Positions 28,250 to 37,728 of a stretch of 64,000 bases of DNA are shown here, in pieces. The translations under genes and the position numbers were made by a program. Each line of letters starts with the position of its first letter. The first letter of the stretch is position 1. This DNA comes from Mycobacterium sp. (lineage in GTDB: Bacteria > Actinomycetota > Actinomycetes > Mycobacteriales > Mycobacteriaceae). The notes under the pieces are model-generated. The model had not been told where the DNA came from and ran no database searches. It saw only the letters and a list, made by a program, of their open reading frames with translations. The stretch is from the NCBI GenBank assembly GCA_021732005.1, contig JAKFVT010000034.1, positions 1 to 64,000 of the forward strand. Reading direction: 5' to 3'.

Positions 28250-30232
28250 TTACCTGGTGTCCTGCGGCGCAGATCCGCGCCATTCGTAGATGCGGGCCTC
28301 GCCGTTGTCGTAGATCTTCGCCCACGACTTGGACTTGTCTAGTGACACTAGTCCGTCGGGCATGACGAACCCGCGAACCACCGGTGCACTCGTCAACACG
28401 TAACGGATGTTCAGTGCCTTCACCGCCTCGGCAATCCGCGGATCGTGGTCGGCGTCGTCGGCGTAGGCCCAGAAGACGAACCGGTGGTAGCCCGGCCCCT
28501 GCTGCACCGGGTAGTCGTAGTGCGTCCACAGCGGGTGCAGGCCCGCCACCGCGTACATCCAGGCGGTGCCGTCGACGTTCGCATCGCCGATCACGGTGTC
28601 CCGGGCCCCGGGCAGGGTCGCCAGATAGGCAAAAGCCTGCAGATCCTTGTCGTCGATGATCACCCGGTCGTACTTCTCGCCCATCAGGTGTCGGTGCCGC
28701 GGGAAGTAGTGCCAGGCCAGCCCGACGCTGACGGCCACCAGCAGCACCGCGGTGGCGCCGATCCAGAACCCGCGGTCGGGCTCCCGGGTGGCAGCCCACC
28801 GTCGGGTCAACCGGCGAGCGCCAGCCACCAGCACCAACGCCAGCGAGTAGAGCGCGAGCCCGGCCATCGGCGTCAGCAGCAGCGTCACCACCGCGGACAG
28901 CCGTCGGGGGTCGCTGTAGAACAGGTCGCTGTACTTGCCGGTGATCGTGCCGAGCGGGCCACCGAAGGGCGCGCCGGAATGCACGATCGCCACGATCAGC
29001 ACCAGCCAGACCGCCGCCGGCCACCAGATCCGCTTGGTCAGCAGCAGGACGAAGCCGGCTCCGGCCAGCGCGACGATGACGTTCTGGATCGGGTAGTCGT
29101 TCAGGTGGCGGGTGTGCTGGACGATCGCGTTGAACAGTGTCCGTTTGCGGCCCTGATGGGTCAGGAATGCGTGCCCGGCGATGACCTCGGCCTGCTGCAG
29201 CACGCCGAGGAACTGCGGTAGCAGCACCGCCAGTGTGGGCACGGCGATGACCACCAGGGTGATGAAGTCGCGCGCCCGGCCAAGCGCAGGCCGCCACAAG
29301 GCGTCCAGCAGCCACCACGCCACCACGAACGTGACCACCACGACGCCGCCGGTGATGTGCACCGAGAAGACGCCGATCAGCGCGATCACCGCCATCGGGA
29401 TGCGGTCGCGGTTGCGCAGGGACGACGCGATCAGCACGAACGCGGGTATGGCGATGCCGTAGGCCGCCATGTTCGGCATCGAGGCGGTGTCGAACTCGAC
29501 GTAGGGCACCGAGGTGAACGACGCGGACAGCGCGGCCGCGGTGGCCGCCGCACCGGCGGTGCGCCACTGCGAGGTGCCGCGGGAGCGGAGCAGTTGCCAG
29601 GTCAACAGGCCCGCGCTGAGCGGGAACAGCCACACCGCCGCGGCCAGCGAACTGAGCGTGTACGCGGTGGTCGGCGCCGCGCCGGTCAGCTGGGCCAGCA
29701 CGGCACCCAGCGAGTGGAAGACCGAGGGGTAATAGAGCTGCGCGTGGGTTTCGACGTTGCGCAGTTCACCCATGTGTGTGGACGACGCCTGGCCGGTGTC
29801 GAGGATCCAGCGGATGGTGTTGGCGTGCCAGACGGAGTCCCAGTTGCTCGGGATGGACTGCCAGTAGGGCATGCCCCGCCAGGCGGCGATGCCGATCAAC
29901 AGTGCGCCCAGGATCACCCCGGCGGCCACCGTCAGCGCCGGCCACAGCGACACCTCGTCGGCGGTCGGGTCGGCGGCGCGGTACCGGGCGAGCAGAATCC
30001 GCAAACCGAACACGGCGGCCGTCACAGTGGCCAGTGCCAGCAGCGCCGTCCAGGCGTTCCAGCCGATCCCGATCGCGCCGAACGGGATGATGGCCAGGCC
30101 CACAACGCCGTACGTCAGCACCGGCCCCACACCGAGTGCGACGTACCAGCGCAGCCGCCCGGCCAGCGCCACCACCGCACCCGGCAGGATCAGCAACAAG
30201 ACCGCGATCAGGACTCCGAACCCGAAGCTCAC
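28250..30232 (-). CDS. Rv3779-like GT-C membrane protein
   Basis: 660 residues from GTG 30232. About 14 membrane helices come first, then a soluble part from about 520 (DRVIIDDKDLQAFAYLATLP, GDANVDGTAWMYAVAGLHPL). NWDSVWHANTIRWIL in the first long loop carries the D/H residues expected of a GT-C active site. The homologue Rv3779 lies at the same place beside bpa in M. tuberculosis and was linked to polyprenyl-phosphomannose supply for mannosides; that role is from memory and is not shown by this sequence. Whether it transfers sugar itself is open. Confidence 0.82.
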   Translation of the reverse strand: MSFGFGVLIAVLLLILPGAVVALAGRLRWYVALGVGPVLTYGVVGLAIIPFGAIGIGWNAWTALLALATVTAAVFGLRILLARYRAADPTADEVSLWPALTVAAGVILGALLIGIAAWRGMPYWQSIPSNWDSVWHANTIRWILDTGQASSTHMGELRNVETHAQLYYPSVFHSLGAVLAQLTGAAPTTAYTLSSLAAAVWLFPLSAGLLTWQLLRSRGTSQWRTAGAAATAAALSASFTSVPYVEFDTASMPNMAAYGIAIPAFVLIASSLRNRDRIPMAVIALIGVFSVHITGGVVVVTFVVAWWLLDALWRPALGRARDFITLVVIAVPTLAVLLPQFLGVLQQAEVIAGHAFLTHQGRKRTLFNAIVQHTRHLNDYPIQNVIVALAGAGFVLLLTKRIWWPAAVWLVLIVAIVHSGAPFGGPLGTITGKYSDLFYSDPRRLSAVVTLLLTPMAGLALYSLALVLVAGARRLTRRWAATREPDRGFWIGATAVLLVAVSVGLAWHYFPRHRHLMGEKYDRVIIDDKDLQAFAYLATLPGARDTVIGDANVDGTAWMYAVAGLHPLWTHYDYPVQQGPGYHRFVFWAYADDADHDPRIAEAVKALNIRYVLTSAPVVRGFVMPDGLVSLDKSKSWAKIYDNGEARIYEWRGSAPQDTR

Positions 30233-30329
30233 TGGACTAGTATGGCTGGCCAGGTGAACCTGCCCTTATCGCCCACCGGCGAGGGCCGCAGGCGCCATCG
30301 CTGTCTCAATAGCGCAATCACCGACGCTC

Positions 30330-30335
30330 TAAGGT
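30330..30335 (+). promoter_or_regulatory. -10 element TAAGGT, leaderless start at 30342
   Basis: TAAGGT, six bases, then ATG 30342. It sets the start of the desulfurase-like gene. Confidence 0.5.
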
Positions 30336-30341
30336 GGGCTC

Positions 30342-31538
30342 ATGGCATACGACGTCGCCCGGGTGCGTGGTCTGCACCCAGCATTGGGCGACGGGTGGAT
30401 GCGCTTCGACGCCCAGGCCGGGATGCTCATCCCCGAGTCGGTCGCCACCACGGTCTCGACGGCCTTCCGCGGTTCGGTGCCCAACACGGCCAGCCCGCAT
30501 CCGGCGGCCCGGCGCAGCGTCGCTGTTCTGGACGCCGCCCGCCAGGCGGTGGCTGACCTGGTCAACGGCGATCCGAGTGGTGTGGTGCTCGGCGCCGATC
30601 GCTCGATCCTGCTGACTTCGCTCGCCGATGCGTCGTCCTCGCGGGCCGGTATCGGCTACGAGGTGGTAGTCAGCCGGCTCGACGACGAGGCCAACATCGC
30701 GCCGTGGCTGCGTGCGGCCAACCGGTACGGCGCCAAGGTCAAGTGGGCCGAAGTCGACATCGAGACCGGTGAGCTGCCGTCGTGGCAGTGGGAGAGCTTG
30801 ATCACGCCGCCCACCCGATTGGTGGCGATGACGTCGGCGTCCTCGACGCTGGGCACGATCACCGACGTGAGTGCCGTCACCAAACTCGTGCACGACGTCA
30901 GCGGATTGGTGGTCGTGGACCACTCGGCCGCGGCGCCCTATCAGTTGATGGATCTCGACGAGACCGAAGCCGACGTCGTCGCGCTCAACGCGCCGGCGTG
31001 GGGCGGCCCGCCGATCGGCGCGCTGGTGTTCCGCAACCCGTCGCTCATCGACAGCTTCGGATCGGTGTCGATGAACCCGTACGCCAGTGGGCCGGAACGA
31101 CTCGAACTCGGCGGCCACCAGTACGGCTTGCTGGCCGGAGTGGTCGCGAGCATCGAATATCTGGCCGGGCTGGATGAGTCGGCGCGGGGCACTCGCCGCG
31201 AAAGGCTTGCTCTATCAATGCAATCCGCTGGGTCGTACCTCGGTGGACTCTTCGACTACCTGATGGGCTCGCTGCGGTCGCTGCCCCTGGTGATGGTGAT
31301 CGGCCGGCCGGAGGCGCACATCCCGGTCGTCAGCTTCGCGGTCACCGGGGTGCCTGCCCAGCGGGTGGTCCAGCGGCTGGCGGACAACGGAATTCTGGCC
31401 GTGTGCAACGCCAACTCCCGGGTGCTCGACCTGATCGGCGTCAACGACATCGGGGGTGCGGTGACCGTCGGGTTGGCGCACTACTCGACGATGGGCGAAG
31501 TCGATCAGCTGGTGCGGGCGCTCGCGTCACTCGGCTGA
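30342..31538 (+). CDS. Cysteine desulfurase-like protein lacking the PLP lysine
   Basis: 398 residues with the fold-type I aminotransferase/desulfurase layout, similar to Rv3778c. The N-terminal [18 protein letters not shown] matches the family's substrate loop, and [18 protein letters not shown] holds the Asp that contacts the pyridine nitrogen. At the Schiff-base position, where relatives read YK[WF]xGP, it has [13 protein letters not shown], with Ala or Pro where Lys should be. The only lysines in the protein (around AKVKW and TKLVHD) lie elsewhere. It may be a pseudoenzyme, or bind PLP without covalent linkage. It is convergent with the quinone oxidoreductase 12 bases away. Confidence 0.8.
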   Translation: MAYDVARVRGLHPALGDGWMRFDAQAGMLIPESVATTVSTAFRGSVPNTASPHPAARRSVAVLDAARQAVADLVNGDPSGVVLGADRSILLTSLADASSSRAGIGYEVVVSRLDDEANIAPWLRAANRYGAKVKWAEVDIETGELPSWQWESLITPPTRLVAMTSASSTLGTITDVSAVTKLVHDVSGLVVVDHSAAAPYQLMDLDETEADVVALNAPAWGGPPIGALVFRNPSLIDSFGSVSMNPYASGPERLELGGHQYGLLAGVVASIEYLAGLDESARGTRRERLALSMQSAGSYLGGLFDYLMGSLRSLPLVMVIGRPEAHIPVVSFAVTGVPAQRVVQRLADNGILAVCNANSRVLDLIGVNDIGGAVTVGLAHYSTMGEVDQLVRALASLG

Positions 31539-31550
31539 AGCCGTCCCACG

Positions 31551-32534
31551 TCACTCGCTGACGGTCAGCAACACTTTCCCGAACGTCTCGCCGGCGGCCA
31601 GCACCCGGTGCGCTTCGGCGGCCTCGGCGACGGGGAACCGGGCACCGATGATGGGCCGGACCCGACCGTCGGCGATCATCGGCCAAACCGAGGACACCAC
31701 CGCGTCGACGATGGCCTTCTTTCCGTGCGGACCGTCGACGGGCCGGCCGCGCAACGAGGTACCGATCACGTGCAGCCGCTTTGCGACCGCCTTGGCGATG
31801 TTGAATTCCGCTTTGATGCCGCCCTGCATTCCGATGATGGTCATCCGGCCGTCCGGTGCCAACGCGTCGAGGTTGCGATCGAGGTATGCCGCGCCCATGA
31901 TGTCGAGGATGACGTCGGCGCCGCGCCCCTCGGTCGCGTTATTGACGCGCGCGACGAAATCCTCGTCGCGGTAAGGGATTAGGACCTCGGCCCCCAGTTC
32001 GCGGCACAGATCGAGCTTCGAGCGGGAACCCGCCGTCACCGCCACCCGATTGCCCAGGGCGGTGGCGACCTGGATGGCGTGGGTGCCGATCCCGCTTGCG
32101 CCGCCGTGAATGAGCAACAGTTCGCCGTCGGCCAGCTGCGCGGTCATGGCGATGTTGGACCACACCGTGCACGCGACCTCCGGCAGCGCGGCCGCGTCGG
32201 GCAGCGAGACTCCGAGGGGGACGGGCATGACCTGGCCGGCCGGCACCGCGACATACTCGGCGTAACCGCCTCCGGCCAACAGCGCGCAAACGTCTTGTCC
32301 GACAGTCCATCCCGTCACGCCTTCGCCCACGTTCGCAACGATGCCGGACACTTCGAGACCGAGGATGTTGCTGGCTCCCGGGGGCGGCGGATAGTTTCCG
32401 GCCGCTTGCAGGAGGTCGGCCCGGTTGACACCCGCGGTGTTCACTCGGATCAGAACTTCGCCCTGTCCGGGCGACACATCAGGCACTTCGCGCCAGGTCA
32501 GGCGGTCGGACGATTCAGCGACGATGGCCAACAT
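31551..32534 (-). CDS. Zinc-less NADPH:quinone oxidoreductase (Rv3777 type)
   Basis: 327 residues, MDR family without structural zinc cysteines. The N-terminal GroES-like part has VRVNTAGVNRADLLQAAGNY-type sequence. The Rossmann part carries LLIHGGASGIGTHAIQVATA (GGxSGIG variant of GxGxxG) and ILDIMGAAYLDRNLDAL. It likely reduces quinones or enones with NADPH in detoxification. It is divergent from a MarR gene 64 bases away; each has a leaderless promoter, so control by that MarR is plausible. Confidence 0.88.
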   Translation of the reverse strand: MLAIVAESSDRLTWREVPDVSPGQGEVLIRVNTAGVNRADLLQAAGNYPPPPGASNILGLEVSGIVANVGEGVTGWTVGQDVCALLAGGGYAEYVAVPAGQVMPVPLGVSLPDAAALPEVACTVWSNIAMTAQLADGELLLIHGGASGIGTHAIQVATALGNRVAVTAGSRSKLDLCRELGAEVLIPYRDEDFVARVNNATEGRGADVILDIMGAAYLDRNLDALAPDGRMTIIGMQGGIKAEFNIAKAVAKRLHVIGTSLRGRPVDGPHGKKAIVDAVVSSVWPMIADGRVRPIIGARFPVAEAAEAHRVLAAGETFGKVLLTVSE

Positions 32535-32541
32535 GGGCGTC

Positions 32542-32547
32542 AGGTTA
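32542..32547 (-). promoter_or_regulatory. -10 element TAACCT for quinone oxidoreductase
   Basis: On the minus strand TAACCT lies seven bases before ATG 32534, giving a leaderless transcript in the qor-marR divergent region. Confidence 0.5.
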
Positions 32548-32586
32548 CTCCCGAGTCATTTCGGCCTCGTACAGCGCTGTGTCGCT

Positions 32587-32592
32587 TACGAT
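32587..32592 (+). promoter_or_regulatory. -10 element TACGAT for MarR gene
   Basis: TACGAT, six bases, then ATG 32599. It favours the first of two close ATG codons (32599 and 32608) as start. Confidence 0.5.
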
Positions 32593-32598
32593 TGCGCA

Positions 32599-33111
32599 AT
32601 GGGAGGGATGATTGCGGGGCGGACCGCTAGTGAGATGCCGGGGTTGGACATAGCCGAGCAAAGGTCTTGGCAGAACTTCCTCGACGCTGCACTGCGTCTG
32701 TACGGAACACTGAATCGGGGGCTGGTCGACAAGCACAAGTTGAGCTTGGTCGACGTTCGTCTGTTGGAAATTCTGGACAACTCGGAGACCGGCGCGGCTC
32801 GGATGGGGGATCTGGCCGAACAACTGATGTCGTTGCCGAGTCGGGTGACACGCCAGATTCGCCGACTGGAGACCGCTGGGCTGGTGCGCCGCGAGGCGAG
32901 CCCCGACGACGGTCGCGGAGTCCTGGCGAGCATCACCGACCTCGGCCGTGAGGTCGTCGAAGACGCGATGCTGACGTATGCCAAGGGGGTCCGGGAGAAC
33001 TTCCTGACTCCGTTGTCTCGTCCGCAGATGGCGGCGATGGGGGAGAACTGCCGCCGGATCAGTGCCGCCTTGAAGGACGGCGGGAACTCGACGAGGGTCG
33101 GCCGCGTCTAA
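32599..33111 (+). CDS. MarR family transcriptional regulator
   Basis: 170 residues from ATG 32599. Dimerisation helices lie at both ends. The winged helix-turn-helix is at about 50-110: SLVDVRLLEILDNSETGAAR, MGDLAEQLMSLPSRVTRQIR (recognition helix), and a wing RREASPDDGRGVLASITD. It is divergent from the quinone oxidoreductase and probably senses a phenolic or quinone-like compound, a common MarR role. No clear palindrome was found in the 64-base gap, unlike at the 5.8 kb MarR gene. Confidence 0.88.
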   Translation: MGGMIAGRTASEMPGLDIAEQRSWQNFLDAALRLYGTLNRGLVDKHKLSLVDVRLLEILDNSETGAARMGDLAEQLMSLPSRVTRQIRRLETAGLVRREASPDDGRGVLASITDLGREVVEDAMLTYAKGVRENFLTPLSRPQMAAMGENCRRISAALKDGGNSTRVGRV

Positions 33112-33128
33112 CCGCTAGTCTTGTCGGC

Positions 33129-33215
33129 GGTGGCGTGGCAGAGCGGCCTAATGCACTCGCCTTGAAAGCGAGAGACGGCTAACACCGTCCGGGGGTTCAA
33201 ATCCCTCCGCCACCG
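33129..33215 (+). tRNA. tRNA-Ser (anticodon TGA)
   Basis: The acceptor stem GGTGGCG pairs with CGCCACC at the 3' end, with discriminator G at 33215. The anticodon loop reads CTTGAAA, giving TGA. There is a long variable arm (class II, 87 bases) and a T-loop GGTTCAAATCC. CCA is not encoded. Confidence 0.95.
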
Positions 33216-33438
33216 CTGCGTGGGCGCCGGTCGGCGCTTATCTGACTCCTGGCGTTTCGCCCTTGATGACCTGTGGGGCGGGATCAGGACTTCTGTGGAT
33301 CAGCTTGGGATGCGTGCATTCCAGCGGTGGACGGGCATACAAAGGATGTACGGCGCCTGAAAGGTAGCCGGACCCTTCTCGTGGAGCGGCCCGGTTTGGT
33401 GGCGTCGGTCCGAAACCTCGTGAAAGGTGCTGGTCAAC

Positions 33439-33729
33439 ATGTCCTCCCCTCGAAAGCTTCGGAAAAGCTTGGCTCTGGATAAGAGGTTGCTGGGTACTGT
33501 CGTCGGCGGCGGTGCCATCGCGGTCCTCGGCCTGTTCGGGCTCACCCACCCGGCCCCTGCGTCGCTGACCCACACGGCCGACTCCGGCGACGAGACCAAG
33601 TTTCCCGCCTACTCCTCGCCCGCCGTCGCCGCCATGAACATGGGTGCGACCACGACGACGCAGCCCACCGACGAGCCGACAGCTCTGGAGGTCACCAAAG
33701 CGGTACCGGCCATCAAGGCCGGCAAGTAA
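33439..33729 (+). CDS. Small exported or membrane-anchored hypothetical protein
   Basis: 96 residues from ATG 33439, which has AAAGG 11 bases upstream; a GTG at 33427 is in frame but overlaps that site. A basic N-terminus (SSPRKLRKSLALDKR) leads into one hydrophobic segment LLGTVVGGGAIAVLGLFGLT, followed by a Ser/Thr/Pro-rich tail with TTTTQPTDEPT. It looks secreted or single-pass. It ends three bases before the convergent echA21 gene. No family is recognised. Confidence 0.65.
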   Translation: MSSPRKLRKSLALDKRLLGTVVGGGAIAVLGLFGLTHPAPASLTHTADSGDETKFPAYSSPAVAAMNMGATTTTQPTDEPTALEVTKAVPAIKAGK

Positions 33730-33732
33730 CCG

Positions 33733-34557
33733 CTATTCGCCGGTGAACTCCGGCTTCCGCTTGGCGAACATCGCCGCGATGCCCTCGTTGAGGTCCTTGG
33801 ACGGCAGGAACGCCGAATTCCAGGCCGCGACGTAGCGCAGGCTGGCCGCTACGTCGGCGGTGCGCTGCTCGTCGAGGACGTCCTTGATACCGTGCACCAC
33901 CAGCGGCGAGTTGGCCGCGATCTCGGCGGCGGTCTCGTGCGCCGCTGCCAGCGTGGCCTCGGGGTCCGGGTAGACGTCGTTGACCAGACCGATCTTCTCG
34001 GCGCGTGCGGCGTCAATGTCCTTGCCTGTCAACGCCAATTCGCGAAGATGCCCGTCGGACAGGATGTACGGCAACCGGGCCAGGCTGCCCACGTCGGCGA
34101 CGATGGACAGCTTGACCTCGCGCACCGAGAACTTGGCGTCGGCGCTGGCGTAGCGGAGGTCCACCGCACTGATGAGGTCGACGCCGCCACCGATGCACCA
34201 GCCGTGGATGGCGGCGATCGTCGGGGTGCGGCAGTCGGCCACCGCGGTGATCGACTGCTGCATGCGCTTGAGCTTGCCGTGGAACTCGACGCGAGGCCGG
34301 GCGGACACCTCTCCCGACATCGCACCGCCGATGGTGTCGCCCATCGCGACCAGGTCCAGGCCGTAGCTGAAATTGCGGCCGGAGCCGGTCAGCACGATCG
34401 CCCGAACGTCGGGATCGGCATCGAGCTCGCCGAAGGCCACCGGCATCTCTGTCCAGAACGCCGGGCCCATGGCGTTGCCTTTGCCCGGACCGATCAGCGT
34501 GACCTGGGCAACGTGGTCCTTGACCTCGACGGTGAGGGATTCATACTGCTGGCTCAT
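33733..34557 (-). CDS. echA21: EchA21, crotonase with dienoyl-CoA isomerase residues
   Basis: 274 residues, enoyl-CoA hydratase/isomerase fold. The oxyanion-hole regions are FSYGLDL and HGWCIGGGVDLIS. The catalytic positions read Asp127 (GGGVDLI), Glu147 (REVKLS) and Asp155 (VADVGSLARLP). This set matches delta3,5-delta2,4-dienoyl-CoA isomerase (ECH1), not the two-Glu hydratase. The likely role is handling of polyunsaturated or oddly unsaturated acyl-CoA in beta-oxidation. Synteny (hisC2, Rv3777-3778c nearby) supports Rv3774 orthology. Confidence 0.88.
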   Translation of the reverse strand: MSQQYESLTVEVKDHVAQVTLIGPGKGNAMGPAFWTEMPVAFGELDADPDVRAIVLTGSGRNFSYGLDLVAMGDTIGGAMSGEVSARPRVEFHGKLKRMQQSITAVADCRTPTIAAIHGWCIGGGVDLISAVDLRYASADAKFSVREVKLSIVADVGSLARLPYILSDGHLRELALTGKDIDAARAEKIGLVNDVYPDPEATLAAAHETAAEIAANSPLVVHGIKDVLDEQRTADVAASLRYVAAWNSAFLPSKDLNEGIAAMFAKRKPEFTGE

Positions 34558-34591
34558 GCCCTGAAGGCTACGACGCCCGCCGCCGCCCCCG

Positions 34592-36046
34592 TCACTCCAG
34601 GGTCACGTGCGGTCGGCGTGCGGCGATGCCGGCGCCCAAAGCGAAGAACGCCACCAGCAGCGCGACGACGCCGATCGCGATGGGTGTCGAGTCGCCGACC
34701 AGGCCGGGCAGGTTCTGCAGGATCAGCGCGAAGGAGATCAGCAGGCCGAGCAGGCCCAGACCGGGTGCTACGAACGCGCGCCAGGTCGACACCTCCAGCT
34801 GGCCGGCCCGCTTGCGCCGGATGAAGAAGGCGAGCACGGCGACGGTGGTCGCGATCAGCAGGATGGTGATGCCGACCGTGGAGATGCCGGCCAGCCATGT
34901 GTAGAACTGCGTCACCGGGTCGAGCTGGAATCCGATCGCCACGACGATGGCCACCGCGACGACGATCGCGTCGACTCCGGAGGCGATGTGCGGGGAGCCG
35001 TGGGAGGCGTGCGGCTGCCCGAGCAGGTTCGGGAACACCCTGCGGTTGGACAGCGCGAACACGTAGCGCGCCACGATGTTGTGGAACGACAGGATGCAGG
35101 CGAACAGGCTGGTGACGAATAGGACCTGGACGATGTGCAGCCCGACCGTGCCGAGGTACTGCTCAGTCGCGTTGGGGAGCAGGGCCGACGGGTCGGCCTG
35201 TGCCTTCTCGACGGCCTTGCTGTCGCCCACCGCGCTGATCAACGCCCACGTCGAGACGGTGTAGAACACCCCGATCAGGATGACGGCCAGGTAGGTGGCC
35301 TTCGGGATGGTGCGCAGCGGCTCGCGGGCCTCGTCGCGGAACACGGCGGTTGCCTCGAAGCCGATGAAGCTCAGTATCGCGAACAGCAACGCGATACCCG
35401 GTGCGCCCGAGAGGATTTCAGAAGGCGTCACGATCCCGGCGGACAGGCCTTCCTGGCCGCCGCTGAACACCACGGCGGCGTCGAGCGCCAGCACGATTGC
35501 CACCTCACCGATCAGCAGAACGCCGAGGATGTTGCGGGACAGATCGATATTGAAGTGGCCGAGCGCCGTCACGATCGCGAAAGCAACGAAAGCCCATATG
35601 CCCCAATGGATGTTAGGCAGTCCATATGACGTGAACAGAGCCTGAGCGCCTTGGCCGATCAGGCCGTAGACGGCGATCTCCAGCGTGAGGTAGGAGATCA
35701 GCGCGACGAACGCGAAGCCGAAGCCGGTCACCCGGCCAAGGCCCTTACCGATGTAGGAGTAGAAGGCGCCGGCATCCGGCACATACGGTGTCAGAGCGGT
35801 GAATCCGACCGCGAACAGCAGGATGATCAGTGTGCTGACCACGAAGATGGCCGGGAAGCCGATCCCGTTGCCGTTGGCGATGCCGAGCGGAACCGGGCCG
35901 CCCATGACGCCGAGCGGCGACGCGGCGGCCACCACCACGAAGACGATGCCCCATACGCCGAGCGTGCCTCGGAGTTTGCGGTGCGAGACGCCGTCGGCCG
36001 TGTCTACAGCAGCCGGGGCAGTGCCCTGTTCAATTCGGTTCGCCAT
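34592..36046 (-). CDS. APC superfamily amino acid permease
   Basis: 484 residues, about 12 transmembrane helices. KLRGTLGVWGIVFVVVAAAS begins helix 1, YVPDAGAFYSYIGKGLGRVT is the conserved loop before helix 3, and FIGFEATAVFRDEAREPLRT matches the helix-6 substrate region. The C-terminal cytoplasmic tail is short (ARRPHVTLE). AAAGGGC precedes the ATG. It differs from the permease at 5849-7348 and is not a recent copy. The substrate is not predictable; the cys genes downstream are 88 bases away on the other side and not coupled. Confidence 0.9.
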   Translation of the reverse strand: MANRIEQGTAPAAVDTADGVSHRKLRGTLGVWGIVFVVVAAASPLGVMGGPVPLGIANGNGIGFPAIFVVSTLIILLFAVGFTALTPYVPDAGAFYSYIGKGLGRVTGFGFAFVALISYLTLEIAVYGLIGQGAQALFTSYGLPNIHWGIWAFVAFAIVTALGHFNIDLSRNILGVLLIGEVAIVLALDAAVVFSGGQEGLSAGIVTPSEILSGAPGIALLFAILSFIGFEATAVFRDEAREPLRTIPKATYLAVILIGVFYTVSTWALISAVGDSKAVEKAQADPSALLPNATEQYLGTVGLHIVQVLFVTSLFACILSFHNIVARYVFALSNRRVFPNLLGQPHASHGSPHIASGVDAIVVAVAIVVAIGFQLDPVTQFYTWLAGISTVGITILLIATTVAVLAFFIRRKRAGQLEVSTWRAFVAPGLGLLGLLISFALILQNLPGLVGDSTPIAIGVVALLVAFFALGAGIAARRPHVTLE

Positions 36047-36134
36047 GATGCCCTTTCGCTGGATTCGCGCCTGCAGACGCTAATCCCGAGAAGGGCAGGA
36101 TCAGACACTTCGGATCAGTGGGATTCGATGCCGC

Positions 36135-36719
36135 TCAGATGTACATCGCGGGGTCGACGTAGGTCGTCGGGTCCACCAGCTGTTCGCGCTGCCGTTCAGT
36201 GCGCGGCCGTACGACGGCAGGGATGCCGGTGGCAATCGAGTCCGCCGGCACGTCGTGGGTGACCACGGCATTCGCGCCGATGGCACTGTCATCACCAATG
36301 ACCAAGGGCCCCAATATTTTTGCACCTGCTCCCACGACCACCCGGTTCCCGAGGGTGGGGTGGCGTTTGCCGTGTTCCAGGGAGCGTCCGCCGAGCGTCA
36401 CGCCGTGGTAGAGCATCACGTCCTCGCCGATCTCGGCGGTCTCGCCGATCACGACACCCATTCCGTGGTCGATGAAGAACCGGCGGCCGATGGTGGCGCC
36501 GGGGTGGATTTCGATGCCGGTGGCGAACCGGGTCAGCTGTGACAGCACCCGGGCCGGACCGCGCAACGCCGGCCTGGCCCACAGTCGGTGAGCCAGCCGA
36601 TAGGACCAGATGGCGTGCAGGCCGGAGTAGACCAGCGCGTTCTCGACGTCGCCGCGCGCGGCCGGATCGTGGCCGCGCGCGTTGCTCAGGTCTTCACGCA
36701 GTGTCGACAGCAGGCCCAT
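36135..36719 (-). CDS. cysE: Serine O-acetyltransferase CysE
   Basis: 194 residues from ATG 36719. The C-terminal left-handed beta-helix has hexapeptide repeats ([60 protein letters not shown]), with catalytic His in HGMG and HGVTLGG. It acetylates serine for cysteine synthesis. It is shorter than the E. coli enzyme (about 270), as usual in actinobacteria. It lies four bases after cysK and is surely co-transcribed. Confidence 0.95.
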   Translation of the reverse strand: MGLLSTLREDLSNARGHDPAARGDVENALVYSGLHAIWSYRLAHRLWARPALRGPARVLSQLTRFATGIEIHPGATIGRRFFIDHGMGVVIGETAEIGEDVMLYHGVTLGGRSLEHGKRHPTLGNRVVVGAGAKILGPLVIGDDSAIGANAVVTHDVPADSIATGIPAVVRPRTERQREQLVDPTTYVDPAMYI

Positions 36720-36723
36720 GAAG

Positions 36724-37659
36724 TCAGTCCCTGATGTGCTCGAAAAGTGGTGTGGAGATGTAGCGCTCGCCGTAGTCGCACACGACTGCAACGATGAGCT
36801 TGCCGGCGTTCTCCGGACGTTTGGCGATTTCCAGGGCGGCCCACACGATCGCGCCGGACGAGATGCCGCCCAGAATGCCTTCCGCGGTGCCCAGGTCCCG
36901 GGCCACCCGGATGGCGTCGTCGAGTTCGACGTCGACGATCTCGTCGTAGGCGCCGCGATCGAGCACGTCGGGAACGAAGTTGGCTCCCATGCCCTGGATC
37001 TTGTGCGGCCCGGCCTTGCCTTCGGTCAGCAGCGGCGAGTCCTTGGGTTCGACTCCGACGATCTGGACGCCCGGCTTGCGCGCTTTGAGTACGTGTCCCA
37101 CCCCGGTGACGGTCCCGCCGGTGCCGATGCCCGCGACGAAGATGTCGACCTTGCCGTCGGTGTCGGTCCAGACTTCTTCCGCGGTGGTCTTCTCGTGGAT
37201 GGCCGGGTTGGCCGGGTTCCCGAACTGGTTCGCCGAGACGGCGTTGTCGGTTTGGGCGATGATCTGGCGGGACTTCTCCACCGCACCCGCCATGCCTTCG
37301 GATCCGGGGGTCAGCACGATCTCGGCGCCGTAGGCGCGCAGCATCACCCGGCGCTCGGTCGACATCGTCTCCGGCATCGTCAGGATCACCTTGTAGCCGC
37401 GGGCCGCCCCGACCATCGCCAGCGCGATGCCGGTGTTGCCGCTGGTGGCCTCGACGATCGTGCCGCCGGGCTTCAGCTCACCGGAGGCCTCCGCCGCGTC
37501 GATGATGGCCACTCCGATGCGGTCCTTGACACTGTTGGCCGGGTTGTAGAACTCGAGCTTCACCGCGACCTGCGCGTCGAGGCCCTCGGTCAAGCGGTTG
37601 AGCCGGACCAGCGGCGTGTGGCCGACCAGTTCGGTGACGTTGTCATAGATCTTGCCCAT
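36724..37659 (-). CDS. cysK: O-acetylserine sulfhydrylase CysK
   Basis: 311 residues from ATG 37659. PLP lysine K45 sits in [11 protein letters not shown], the substrate loop is TSGNTGIAL (72-80), and the C-terminal GGISSGA glycine/serine loop binds phosphate. It makes cysteine from O-acetylserine and sulfide. It is CysK1-like (Rv2334) and adjacent to cysE, as in M. tuberculosis Rv2334-Rv2335, although that pair is elsewhere in that genome. The frame upstream to 37695 adds twelve unlikely residues. Confidence 0.95.
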   Translation of the reverse strand: MGKIYDNVTELVGHTPLVRLNRLTEGLDAQVAVKLEFYNPANSVKDRIGVAIIDAAEASGELKPGGTIVEATSGNTGIALAMVGAARGYKVILTMPETMSTERRVMLRAYGAEIVLTPGSEGMAGAVEKSRQIIAQTDNAVSANQFGNPANPAIHEKTTAEEVWTDTDGKVDIFVAGIGTGGTVTGVGHVLKARKPGVQIVGVEPKDSPLLTEGKAGPHKIQGMGANFVPDVLDRGAYDEIVDVELDDAIRVARDLGTAEGILGGISSGAIVWAALEIAKRPENAGKLIVAVVCDYGERYISTPLFEHIRD

Positions 37660-37716
37660 GCTGCGCGTCCCTTCTCGTGGCACCCCACCGAACACTATTC
37701 TGTCGGCCGCTGGTCG

Positions 37717-37722
37717 TACGGT
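37717..37722 (+). promoter_or_regulatory. -10 element TACGGT, leaderless start at 37729
   Basis: TACGGT, six bases, then ATG 37729. Sets the start well inside a much longer open frame. Confidence 0.5.
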
Positions 37723-37728
37723 TGGGGC

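Noticed and set aside
36682..37728. Long plus-strand frame upstream of the TIGR03086-type gene
   Set aside because: Runs antisense to cysK; the leaderless promoter and conserved protein begin at 37729.
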